Shown in pieces: positions 1-7,880 of a stretch of 13,469 bases of DNA. The translations under genes and the position numbers were made by a program. Under the pieces are notes generated by a model. The model was given only the letters and a program-made list of their open reading frames with translations. It was not told the origin of the DNA and ran no database searches. Numbering within the stretch: position 1 is the stretch's first letter; every line of letters starts with the position of its first letter. Source of the stretch: Puia dinghuensis. Lineage in GTDB: Bacteria > Bacteroidota > Bacteroidia > Chitinophagales > Chitinophagaceae. The DNA lies in NCBI GenBank assembly GCA_026224995.1, contig JAMFRX010000738.1:1-13469 (forward strand). The letters run 5' to 3'.

Positions 1-1101
1 CAGCATGTGCAGAAATTTGCCTTTTTGAAAAGCAAGCTGGTGCTGGGCTTCAACGCGGAGCTCAACCCCCAGAACTTTGATGAGGGTTTTATCTGGATCA
101 AAAAGGAGAATGTACACGGGCTGGTGAACTACGTGAGCTTCACCAATCCCGACAGCGTGACCGCGAACTATAAGACATTGGTCACGGATTTCGGGAGCTA
201 TGCAGACTATGAATTCTCGCCTTTAAAGGGATTGCGGATCGTCGCGGCCCTTCGATATGACGCCTTCGAGTACGGGTTCATCAACAACCTGACGGGGTCT
301 TCGGTCACGGGAGGCCCTTCGACGGTGACCAATTATTCCAAGGTGGCGCCTAAGGTCGGGTTTACGTATAATTCTGCCCGCTGGCTTGGCTTCTATGGCA
401 ATTACAGCGAAGGCTATGTGCCGCCACAGATAACGGACGTGTTTGGCAAGACGAGCAATAACACCTATCTGCAGCCGCAGACATTTCGCAGCTTCGAGGT
501 GGGCGGGTGGGTGTCGCTGCTCGGCAACCGGCTCTATGCCGACTGGAGCGCCTACCTGATGAACGGGGTCGATGAGATCATCAGCGTCAAATTGCCCAAT
601 GGCATTTCCGAGAGCGAGAATGCGGGCCGGACCCGGCATCGGGGGCTTGAATATGGGGTCACCTACCGGCCGGCCGGCGACTGGCAGCTGCGGTTCTCAG
701 CCTCCAGCGCGAAACACAGCTTTGTCGAATATGTCTCGGCGGGAGTAGACTACAGCGGCAGGGAGATGGCGGATGCCCCGCATTGGTTCGGCAGCACACA
801 GGTCATATGGAAGCCGCATACTATCAAGGGATTCCGGCTGGCGGTGGAATGGCAGCGGGTAGGCAAATATTATATGGACAACCTGCAGCAGTATAGTTAT
901 GACAGGTTCAATGTGGCGAATATCCGGGCAGGCTATGAGCTTGGGCATTTTGGCGTGTGGGTGAATGCGCTAAACGTTTTTAACGAATACTATTCTACTA
1001 TTTCGCAGGTGACGGTGAATGCGGGGGTGGCTTCGTACACCTATCAATTGGGGGATCCGCGGGCGGTAACCGTGGGGTTGAGCTATCATTTTGGTAAATA
1101 A
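1..1101 (+). CDS. TonB-dependent outer-membrane receptor, C-terminal part (5' end outside window)
   Basis: The reading frame is open from base 1, so the gene begins upstream; about 366 residues of the C-terminal beta-barrel are visible. The sequence alternates aromatic and polar residues as in amphipathic strands. It has segments typical of siderophore-type TonB-dependent receptors: a PKVGFTYN strand, NYSEGYVPPQ, then LQPQTFRSFEVGG, and ENAGRTRHRGLEYG, which matches the conserved 'E-x-G-x-R-x-x-G-x-E' barrel strand pair. NALNVFNEYYST precedes the last strands, and the protein ends in an aromatic-rich strand (VGLSYHFGK), as expected of a barrel assembled by the BAM machinery. Such receptors import ferric siderophores, haem, cobalamin or other ligands using TonB-ExbBD energy. 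The plug and TonB box are not in the window, so the ligand cannot be read. The PepSY gene 10 bases downstream favours an iron-siderophore ligand (inference). Confidence 0.93.
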   Translation, partial: QHVQKFAFLKSKLVLGFNAELNPQNFDEGFIWIKKENVHGLVNYVSFTNPDSVTANYKTLVTDFGSYADYEFSPLKGLRIVAALRYDAFEYGFINNLTGSSVTGGPSTVTNYSKVAPKVGFTYNSARWLGFYGNYSEGYVPPQITDVFGKTSNNTYLQPQTFRSFEVGGWVSLLGNRLYADWSAYLMNGVDEIISVKLPNGISESENAGRTRHRGLEYGVTYRPAGDWQLRFSASSAKHSFVEYVSAGVDYSGREMADAPHWFGSTQVIWKPHTIKGFRLAVEWQRVGKYYMDNLQQYSYDRFNVANIRAGYELGHFGVWVNALNVFNEYYSTISQVTVNAGVASYTYQLGDPRAVTVGLSYHFGK

Positions 1102-1111
1102 AACTTATTTT

Positions 1112-2647
1112 ATGAAAGGTTTATATCGTTGGCATCGGCGGCTTTCGCTGATCATCGCGCTTCCGGTGGTGCTGTCGGCGGGCAGCGGGTTCCTGCATCC
1201 TATAATGACCAATATCCGCCCAGTAGTGGCTACGCAGGGGTTAAGGTCGGTGGCGATCGACAGTTTTTCATTGCATATGCCGCTATCTGCGGCCCTGGAC
1301 AGCAATCATCTGGACAGCATCAGCAGGGTGAGGGTGGTGCACATCGATACGAATTGGTTTTATCAGGTTCAGCGGTGGGAGGCGGATGTGCCGGTTTATT
1401 TGAGTACCAAGACGGGGAAAAAGCTGCCGATGGGGGATTGGTTGTATGCGCAATGGTTGGCGAGGGAGTTTTTGGAGGGGGATTCGGCGGGCAGGCGGGG
1501 GCGGCCTTCGGGGGACGCTGAGTCTACCCTACCCGACTGCTGCGGGGCGGCGACGTTATGTGTGCTGAATGCCAAGGGCAGTCAGGTTACGGGAGCGACG
1601 AGGCTCACCGATTTCGATAGGGACTACAACGAGGTGAACAGACTGCTGCCGGTGTATCGGGTGGGCTTCGACAGGGCTGATGGCATCCGCATTTATGTGG
1701 AGACTACACAGGACCGGTTTGCGCTTGCGGTGGACAACAGGCGCGCGGCATTCAACAGGGTCTTTGAGTATATCCATACCTATGAATGGCTGAACTTCCT
1801 GGGTGAGGGCAAGGGGGTCGTAGAGTTCCTGCTGATCGGGCTGGCCTTCGCGACGACGGTACTGGGTATCGTGATCTTTTTTTCCAGCAAGAGCAAAAGG
1901 GTGAAAGGCAATGGAACTGTACGGGCACGAAGGAACCACCGGTATACGGCTATAATAATCTCACTTTTTACTTTGGCGTTCACGTTCAGCGGGGCGTATC
2001 ATCTGGCGTATAAACAGCCACGGGACAGGCGTGTTGTCCTGAGCCGGTTTGGGGCAGAGGATGTGTCTTTCGATCTTCGTGCGCTGGAGGCCGCCGCGGG
2101 CGGGCGGGTAAGCGGGGTCGGCCTGGTGAGGATGGAGGGGAAGAGATATTGGCGGGTGAGGGTCTTGGGTGGAGGGGGTCGCGGTGGCAGCAAAGACCTC
2201 ATGCGGGACATGCAGGTGGCGGCCCCTGAGATCGTTTATGTAAATGCTGTCGACAGCACTGTCCTGCCGGATGGGGAGAGGCGTTATGCGCAGTGGCTGG
2301 CGGGATCTTTTAGCGGATATCCTGCGGGGGATATCGTCTCCACCACGCTGATCACGAAGTTCGACAGGGATTATAACTTTACAGATAAGCGCTTGCCGGT
2401 GTGGAAGGTGGCGTATGGGGTCCATCACAACGAACGGTATTATGTCGAGACTATGAGCGGGGCCTTGTCGGTGCGGGTGAATGACCTGGACCTGATAGAG
2501 GGGTACAGCTTTGCGCTGCTGCATAAGCATGAGTTCCTCGGGGGACTGGGTAAGCCGGTGAAGGACTTCAGCACGATGTTCTGGGCGGCGGCGCAGGTGC
2601 TGCTGGTGGTGTTGGGGCTGGTGCTGTGGATGAAAAAACGAGCTTGA
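1112..2647 (+). CDS. PepSY-associated membrane protein with two duplicated halves (candidate siderophore/ferric reductase)
   Basis: 511 residues. I chose ATG 1112 (MKGLYRWHRRLSL) because it begins the usual PepSY_TM N-terminus; the TTG at 1091 would overlap the receptor gene. There are four clear membrane segments, at about residues 11-31, 237-257, 279-299 and 488-506, with large extracytoplasmic PepSY-like regions between 1 and 2 and between 3 and 4. The protein is an internal duplication: YAQWLAREF (112-120) matches YAQWLAGSF (392-400), DFDRDYN (167-173) matches KFDRDYN (416-422), RLLPVYRV matches KRLPVWKV, and IYVETT matches YYVETM. Each half carries a pair of histidines 21 residues apart (H8/H29 and H276/H297) and one before its last helix (H222; H471/H473). 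PepSY_TM proteins beside TonB receptors are known or proposed siderophore reductases, FoxB being one example. Haem binding and reduction here are inference. Each half also has a private low-complexity insertion. Confidence 0.88.
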   Translation: MKGLYRWHRRLSLIIALPVVLSAGSGFLHPIMTNIRPVVATQGLRSVAIDSFSLHMPLSAALDSNHLDSISRVRVVHIDTNWFYQVQRWEADVPVYLSTKTGKKLPMGDWLYAQWLAREFLEGDSAGRRGRPSGDAESTLPDCCGAATLCVLNAKGSQVTGATRLTDFDRDYNEVNRLLPVYRVGFDRADGIRIYVETTQDRFALAVDNRRAAFNRVFEYIHTYEWLNFLGEGKGVVEFLLIGLAFATTVLGIVIFFSSKSKRVKGNGTVRARRNHRYTAIIISLFTLAFTFSGAYHLAYKQPRDRRVVLSRFGAEDVSFDLRALEAAAGGRVSGVGLVRMEGKRYWRVRVLGGGGRGGSKDLMRDMQVAAPEIVYVNAVDSTVLPDGERRYAQWLAGSFSGYPAGDIVSTTLITKFDRDYNFTDKRLPVWKVAYGVHHNERYYVETMSGALSVRVNDLDLIEGYSFALLHKHEFLGGLGKPVKDFSTMFWAAAQVLLVVLGLVLWMKKRA

Positions 2648-2697
2648 GATATGGGGACGTAAGGGCTTATTGTGCAGGATAAATAGACGAATGACGG

Positions 2698-3672
2698 TCA
2701 GAGGCGCAGCAGTCGGGCGGCGTTGCCATAGGCAATGCGGCTACGGTCGGCAGGGCTTACAGGCAGATTGTCGAGGAAGCTCCGGGCTTTCTGCAAAGAC
2801 GAATAGGGATAGTCGCAGGAGAACATGATGCGGTCGACGCCTACCTCCAGCAGGAGGTTGAGGAAGACGGGGGTGAAGTTGAAACCGCTGAAGGTATAGT
2901 ATATATTCTCCCTTAAATAGGTAGAGACGGGCTTTTGCAGCTTCGTGACTTTTTGCTGCAAGACGTTATCCATGCGCTGGATCATGGACGGAAGGGTCTC
3001 GCCCATATGGCCGATGATGATCTGCAGGTTCGGGTAACGGTCGAAGACACCGCCGAGGATGAGGCGAATAACATGGACGGCGGTCTCGACGTGCCAGCCA
3101 TAGGCGGCGCGGGAGAGGAGATTGGTTATGACGGGTGAGAAGCCGGCATAGTAAGTATCGATCACCGGCTGCGGCGGCTGAACGGGATGCAGGTAGAGGG
3201 GACAGCCAAGGGCTTCGGCGCTTTCGAAGATGGGCCAGAAGAACTGGTCGTCGAGGTAACGGCCACGGACATGGCCGTTTATGGTAGCGCCTACGAAGCC
3301 CTGATCACGCACCCGAACTTCCAGCTCGGTGGCAGCCAGCGCCGGCTTTGCGGTAGGCAAGGCACAGAAGCCGGAGAAGCGGTCGGGATGAGCCTGCATG
3401 GCGGCGGCGAGGAAGTCGTTGGACTCTTTTGCGAGGGATACGGCCGCATCGGCATCGAGCTGTTCCACACCTGGAGCATTGATCGACAATACCTGGACGT
3501 CGATGCCGGCGGCATCCATTTCGGCGATGCGGGCTTTGCCGACGTCGGCTAGTTTACCGGGGATATGTGCCATGGGACTGTCGGGTACCTTAGCCTGTTC
3601 CTTTATTTCACGGCCAGGGCCTTCGAAGAAGGCGGGGCTGGCGAAGTGTTCTTCCAATGTGATGGTACGCAT
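2698..3672 (-). CDS. Amidohydrolase-2 (ACMSD / 2,6-dihydroxybenzoate decarboxylase-like) family protein
   Basis: 324 residues when started at ATG 3672 (MRTITLEEHFASPAFF); this is the usual N-terminus of the family, so the upstream GTG at 3714 is rejected. It is a TIM-barrel amidohydrolase of the Pfam Amidohydro_2 type. The N-terminal metal motif is E-x-H (E7, H9) rather than H-x-H, as in gamma-resorcylate (2,6-dihydroxybenzoate) decarboxylase. Other likely site residues are H162 (YLHPVQPP), H222 and E225 (GHMGE) and D287 (FSCDYPYSS), at nearly the same positions as in that decarboxylase from memory. The end AYGNAARLL is also typical. Such enzymes decarboxylate aromatic or heteroaromatic acids, or hydrolyse related compounds, using one metal ion; the substrate here is unknown. 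The gene stands alone, convergent with the PepSY gene (50-base gap without a clear terminator) and divergent from the permease gene. Confidence 0.9.
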   Translation of the reverse strand: MRTITLEEHFASPAFFEGPGREIKEQAKVPDSPMAHIPGKLADVGKARIAEMDAAGIDVQVLSINAPGVEQLDADAAVSLAKESNDFLAAAMQAHPDRFSGFCALPTAKPALAATELEVRVRDQGFVGATINGHVRGRYLDDQFFWPIFESAEALGCPLYLHPVQPPQPVIDTYYAGFSPVITNLLSRAAYGWHVETAVHVIRLILGGVFDRYPNLQIIIGHMGETLPSMIQRMDNVLQQKVTKLQKPVSTYLRENIYYTFSGFNFTPVFLNLLLEVGVDRIMFSCDYPYSSLQKARSFLDNLPVSPADRSRIAYGNAARLLRL

Positions 3673-3750
3673 GATGGCAAATAACAGCAAATAGCGGGCC
3701 GGGGAGGCGGCCACTGATTTTTGTCGTATTTTCCATAAAATTCCACTGCC

Positions 3751-6174
3751 ATGCTCCGGAACTACCTAAAGACTGCTATCCGCAGCCTCCGCCGCGGGAA
3801 AGTCAGCACGATCATCAATATCTTCGGGCTGGCGCTGGGCCTTGCGGCCTTTATAGGCATCGGCGCCTACGTCCGGTATGAACGAAGCTATGACCGGATG
3901 CTGGTCCCCACCGGGGAGACGGCCTACCGGGTGGAGAGCCAGTTCTACAAGGGCACGCAGCTGAATGACGACTGGGCGACGAGCACCAACGGCAATGCCC
4001 TGGCATTGAAAGACCACTTTCCACAGATAGCGGATTTCACGCGGATCAACATGGGCAGCAGCGAGCGGGTGGTGCGGCATGGCGACCTGCGGTTCCGGGA
4101 AGACCACGTCTGCTTTGCCGACAGCAATTTCTTCCAGTTCTTTTCCTATGGCTGGCTCAAGGGCGACAAGGCCACGGCCCTCAACGAGATCAACTCCATA
4201 GTGCTGAGCGCCTCCGCCGCGCGGAAGTATTTTGGAGACGCCGACCCGCTGGGACAGGAGTTGGAGGTCAGCACCGTCTTCACGAGCTATCCCTGCAAGG
4301 TGACGGGTGTCTTTGCGGACCCGCCACCCAACTCCACTATGCAATTCACTATGCTCCTGAGCTGGAGGACGTCGCCCGAATGGCTGAGGAAGACCTGGTA
4401 TGTGCACGAGAGCTATACTTTTATAAAGCTGGTGCCTGGTGCATCACCATCCGTTGTGGAAGCCGGCTTCCCGGCGATGGCGGAAGGTTATAAGAGTGGG
4501 CCGGCCTTAAAGGATCTGCGGTGGGGCATAAAACTCGTCCCCTTACCCGATATCCACCTGCAAGCCGGCAAACCCAATGAGATAGAATCCAAGGGCAACA
4601 GACGCGCCGTAGCCTTTCTGAACATCCTCTCCTACGTGATCCTGCTTATCGCCTGTATCAACTATATAAACCTGGCTACCGCCAAAGCCCTGGAACGCGC
4701 CAAAGAGGTGGGCATGCGTAAGGTCAGCGGGGCCCGGCCCCTGCAGCTGGTGACACAGTTCCTGCTGGAGTCCCTGCTGCTAAGCCTTCCCGCTTTGGTG
4801 CTGGGTCTGGCGCTGGCGGGACTGGCGGGCATCATCCTACCCCGCTGGCTGGGCAGCGACCGCGACTATAGCATCGTGACCGATTCCGCCTTTTGGACGC
4901 GCATAGCCTGGGTATACCTGACCGCGGTGCTGCTGTCGGGACTGTATCCGGCCCTGGTACTGACACGGTTCCGGCCTATAACGGTGCTGAAAGGACGCTA
5001 TTCTTTCAGTAAAGGAGGGGTGTTGATGCGGAAGGGTTTGGTTACCTTTCAGTTTGCGCTTTCTTTTTTGCTGATAGGCGGAACACTGGCTGTATACCGG
5101 CAGATGCGGTATATGAGCAGCCAGGATACCGGCGTGCGGGTAGACCAGACATTAGTGCTGAAAGCGCCGGTCAGCACCAGCGGCTACACCGACAAGACAA
5201 GGGCACTAAAAAACATGCTTCGCCGGCTGCCCGGAGTGGCTGCCGTAACCATTAGTGGGGCCGTGCCTGGAAGAGAGGTGGGAGAATTCCTGGCCAACCG
5301 CCGCTTTGGGGCCGACAAACGCGAAGAGCGCTTATACGAGATGTTGAAAGTAGATTTCGACTTTGCCTCTATGTACCGGCCGACCTTCATCGCGGGCAGG
5401 GCCTTCGACGAAACACGACCCGCGGACAGCACCGGACTGGTGCTCAACGAATCGGCTGTCCGGCAGCTAGGCTTTGCCTCCCCCGAGGCGGCACTCGGAC
5501 AACAGGTATGGCTGGAGGTGAACCCCGGAAGGACGGACAAAGTGATCGGAGTCATCAAAGACTACCATCAACGAGGTCTCCAGATGGCCTATACGCCGCT
5601 GATCCTCTTCATGGACCCGGCCTATTCCTGGATACCTATGCAATATTTCTCCATAAAAATGAGCACCCAGGATGCGACACAGCTGGTAGAACGGGTGCGA
5701 CAGGCCTGGAACGGCACCTTTCCGGAGTCGTCATTCGACTACTTTTTTCTCGACACCTACTATGACCGGCAATACCAGGATGACCGGCAGTTTGCCCGGA
5801 TATCGGCGCTGTTCTCCGGGCTGGCGGTCCTCATAGGACTTATAGGACTGCTGGGACTGACGGCACATGCGGCAACACGCCGTACCCGCGAGATCGGGGT
5901 GCGAAAGGTCCTGGGCGCCAGCGCCGGCGGGATCATGCGGCTGCTGACGGCGGAGTTCGTCCGGCTGATGGTGCTGGCTTCGCTGGTGGCTTTGCCTTTG
6001 TCGATATGGATGATCCTGCAATGGGAGCAGGGGTATGCATTTCGGGCTGATTTGAACTGGTGGCTGCTGCTGGCGCCTTTGCCGGTATTGATGGTCGTCA
6101 CTTTAGGAACTACGGCGTGGATGACGTGGAGGGCGGCGAGGGTGAATCCGGTGGAGTCGTTGAAGGAGGGATAA
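3751..6174 (+). CDS. FtsX/MacB-like ABC transporter permease
   Basis: 807 residues, full length for the Bacteroidota version of this family. The start (MLRNYLKTAIRSLRRGK) is the standard N-terminus. Layout: TM1 about 20-42; a MacB periplasmic core domain about 45-270; three membrane helices about 287-407; a second long helix pair start around 430-450; a second periplasmic domain about 455-680; then three helices to the C-terminus. The cytoplasmic coupling motif appears twice, as AKEVGMRKVSGA (about 317-328) and TREIGVRKVLGA (about residue 715), each after a membrane segment. The protein ends NPVESLKEG, as is usual. These permeases couple an ATPase to mechanotransmission across the inner membrane, for export of peptides, lipids or drugs. 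No ATPase gene lies nearby, so the partner is encoded elsewhere. The start lies 78 bases from the divergent amidohydrolase start. Confidence 0.93.
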   Translation: MLRNYLKTAIRSLRRGKVSTIINIFGLALGLAAFIGIGAYVRYERSYDRMLVPTGETAYRVESQFYKGTQLNDDWATSTNGNALALKDHFPQIADFTRINMGSSERVVRHGDLRFREDHVCFADSNFFQFFSYGWLKGDKATALNEINSIVLSASAARKYFGDADPLGQELEVSTVFTSYPCKVTGVFADPPPNSTMQFTMLLSWRTSPEWLRKTWYVHESYTFIKLVPGASPSVVEAGFPAMAEGYKSGPALKDLRWGIKLVPLPDIHLQAGKPNEIESKGNRRAVAFLNILSYVILLIACINYINLATAKALERAKEVGMRKVSGARPLQLVTQFLLESLLLSLPALVLGLALAGLAGIILPRWLGSDRDYSIVTDSAFWTRIAWVYLTAVLLSGLYPALVLTRFRPITVLKGRYSFSKGGVLMRKGLVTFQFALSFLLIGGTLAVYRQMRYMSSQDTGVRVDQTLVLKAPVSTSGYTDKTRALKNMLRRLPGVAAVTISGAVPGREVGEFLANRRFGADKREERLYEMLKVDFDFASMYRPTFIAGRAFDETRPADSTGLVLNESAVRQLGFASPEAALGQQVWLEVNPGRTDKVIGVIKDYHQRGLQMAYTPLILFMDPAYSWIPMQYFSIKMSTQDATQLVERVRQAWNGTFPESSFDYFFLDTYYDRQYQDDRQFARISALFSGLAVLIGLIGLLGLTAHAATRRTREIGVRKVLGASAGGIMRLLTAEFVRLMVLASLVALPLSIWMILQWEQGYAFRADLNWWLLLAPLPVLMVVTLGTTAWMTWRAARVNPVESLKEG

Positions 6175-6196
6175 ATTTTCTTGAGGTGACAGGCTG

Positions 6197-6232
6197 CTGA
6201 CATAGGGCTGTCACTCCGGCCCTGCATCTTTG
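6197..6232 (+). promoter_or_regulatory. Candidate Bacteroidota promoter for the SnoaL-like gene
   Basis: CATCTTTG at 6225-6232 matches the phylum -7 consensus TAnnTTTG at all defined positions but the first. CTGACA at 6197-6202, 22 bases upstream, could serve as the -33 element. This would start transcription near 6238, leaving a leader of under 20 bases before ATG 6254. It is a pattern match only. Confidence 0.4.
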
Positions 6233-6253
6233 TGGTATCAAAAACTTTAATTT

Positions 6254-6619
6254 ATGACAGCACAAGAGGTGGCAAACAGGTATTACGAGTTAGCATCCCA
6301 AAGTAAGTGGACAGAGATCCAGGATGAGCTTCATGACGAAAACGTCACTTGCCAGGAGCCGGAACATGTGGCATCGAGGGGGGTACAGGTTCTGACGAAG
6401 GGAAGGGAAGCGGTTAAGGCTAAGGGTGTAGCGAATCGGGAGATGATAGAGGCGATCCATAGTCAGTATTGCAGTGAGCCGTTGGTAGCGGGGAATTTCT
6501 TTAGTGTGGAATTGAAGCGGGATGTTACGTTTAGGAATAGGCCGCGGATGAATTTGGAAGAGATTTGTGTATTTGGGGTCAGGGATGGGAAGATCGTATC
6601 GGAGGAGTTTTTTTATTGA
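6254..6619 (+). CDS. SnoaL-like / NTF2-fold small protein
   Basis: 121 residues starting at ATG 6254 (MTAQEVANRYYELASQSKW). The pattern fits the SnoaL/NTF2-like cone fold. An N-terminal helix with 'VANRYYELASQSKWTEIQDELHDENV' character is followed by an acidic PEHV segment. A central KGREAVKAKG helix comes next, where many relatives have G-x-x-A-I, and then alternating strands ending LEEICVFGVRDGKIVSEEFFY. This last segment matches the conserved 'vfrvrdGKIvee-f' C-terminal hairpin. Family members range from polyketide cyclases and isomerases to proteins of no known activity, and catalytic residues are not conserved enough to assign one. The gene is single, between the permease gene and the sugar-acid operon, with its own candidate promoter. 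A weak intergenic gap of 94 bases follows without an evident terminator hairpin. Confidence 0.8.
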   Translation: MTAQEVANRYYELASQSKWTEIQDELHDENVTCQEPEHVASRGVQVLTKGREAVKAKGVANREMIEAIHSQYCSEPLVAGNFFSVELKRDVTFRNRPRMNLEEICVFGVRDGKIVSEEFFY

Positions 6620-6659
6620 GGGTTTTTGTTAATTCCCGCTCACATCCGGTTAATATTCG

Positions 6660-6692
6660 TTTTTATTTCCTTTACAGATAAAAGTATATTTG
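6660..6692 (+). promoter_or_regulatory. Promoter of the sugar-acid operon (perfect TAnnTTTG)
   Basis: TATATTTG at 6685-6692 is an exact match to the Bacteroidota -7 consensus TAnnTTTG, within an A+T-rich stretch that contrasts with the GC-rich genes around it. The -33 position is only a T-run (from about 6660), weaker than the usual TTTG. Predicted transcription begins near 6698, with a short leader to ATG 6714. Confidence 0.6.
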
Positions 6693-6713
6693 TTTGGCAT
6701 GCAATAAGCCAAT

Positions 6714-7879
6714 ATGAAAATAAGAGTTGTACGTACGAAGCTATACAAATGGACCGGTCCCGTGACTACTGGCGATACTGTCTTTGCTACCCCCGTCAGC
6801 CTGCTGCCCTTTCAGCGGGATTCCCAGGCAGCCTACCGCTTCTTTAGCTGGCTGGTGGTAGAAGTGGAGACGGATGAAGGCCATATCGGCATCGGTAATG
6901 CGGGTCTTTGTCCCGATGTCACCAAAGCGATTGTGGACTCCAAGCTGGCGCCCCTCCTCATCGGCGAAAATCCCTTGAATACAGAATATCTGTACGAAAA
7001 AATGTACCGCAGCTCGGTGGCTTTCGGTAGGAAAGGCGCCGTCCTGGCAGCTATCAGCGCCCTGGACATCGCCCTCTGGGATATCAAGGGCATTGCACTG
7101 GGACAACCGGTATTCATGCTCCTGGGTGGAAGGACGAAAGAACAGATAGAGACATATTATAGCCGCCTGTATACCCGCCAGCTGGACCGGCTGCAGGAAG
7201 AAGCGGCCCACTATAAGAGTGAAGGGTTTACCGGGATGAAGCTTCGCTGCGGCTACCCGCTTACGGAAGGACGGCAGGCATGAAGAAGAACGTCGAAATG
7301 GTGAAAGTGGTGAGGGAAGCCGTGGGCGACGACATAGAGATCATGCTGGAAGCCTATATGGGTTTTAATTTTCCCTATGCCCGGGCGCTCCTGAAGGAGC
7401 TTGAACCCTACAATCTTCGTTGGGTGGAAGAGCTGCTGCTGCCCGACGAGATCCATCTGTTCAGTAAGCTGAAAGAATACACGGATATCCCGTTGTCCGG
7501 CGGCGAACACGAATACACCCGATTCGGGTTTCATGACCTGGCAACGGCCGGAGCGCTGGATATTTTTCAGTTCGATACCAATCGGGTAGGCGGCTTCACC
7601 GAGGCCCAAAAGATCTGTACACTGGCACAGGTCCATGGCATCGAAGTGATCCCGCACGGCGGCCAGATGCACAATCTGCATGTGGTGATGAGCAGCTTTG
7701 CCTCACCCATGGCGGAATATTTTCCAAAAACAGACATTGAAGTAGGCAATGAAATGTTCTGGTATATTTTCGACGGCGAAGCGGTCGCCCAAAATGGAAA
7801 GCTGCAGCTGGACGACAATCGGCCCGGCGTCGGCCTGACCCTGAAGCCCAATCCCGAACAGTTCAACATCATCGAATAA
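6714..7879 (+). pseudogene. Enolase-superfamily (mandelate racemase/muconate lactonizing) acid-sugar dehydratase, frameshifted
   Basis: Two adjoining frames together make one enzyme of about 389 residues, the normal family length. The first (6714-7283, MKIRVVRTKLYKW) holds the capping domain and the first barrel strands, with K176-x-R178 (GMKLRCGY) at the position of the K-x-K motif. The second (7280-7879) carries the metal-ligand strands: E in MLEAYMG, E in WVEELL, E in SGGEHEY. It also has the Asp-His dyad, D in FQFDTNRVGG and H in VIPHGG, 27 residues apart. The layout resembles L-rhamnonate dehydratase, with an ATP-S/V motif near residue 26 and NLHVVM near the end. The expected reaction is dehydration of an aldonic acid to a 2-keto-3-deoxy acid. 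The frames join at ATGA (7280-7283); adding one G in 'caggcatg' would give continuous TEGRQGMKKN. This is either a real mutation, a consensus error, or (less likely) two coupled polypeptides. First gene of the operon. Confidence 0.85.
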
Positions 7880-7880
7880 A

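Noticed and set aside
1091..1111. TTG start at 1091 for the PepSY gene
   Set aside because: It would overlap the receptor gene, and the added residues do not fit the family; ATG 1112 begins the recognisable N-terminus.
1129..1521. Glycine-rich 130-codon frame inside the PepSY gene
   Set aside because: It is an out-of-frame product of the G-rich coding strand; the PepSY frame is clearly the real one.
3673..3714. GTG start at 3714 for the amidohydrolase
   Set aside because: The family begins with the M-x-x-x-x-LEEHF segment, reached from ATG 3672; the extra 14 residues have no counterpart.
3673..3750. Promoter pair in the divergent gap between amidohydrolase and permease
   Set aside because: Neither strand shows a TAnnTTTG match with correct spacing; nearby CAAATA and TATTTTC strings fall short of the consensus.
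6626..6847. Open frame of 73 codons between the SnoaL gene and the operon
   Set aside because: It runs through the promoter region and into the dehydratase gene in another frame, and has no protein-like pattern.
7260..7283. Programmed -1 ribosomal frameshift
   Set aside because: The join lies at an ATGA overlap, but no slippery heptamer and no obvious downstream stem are visible; a missing base explains the data better.
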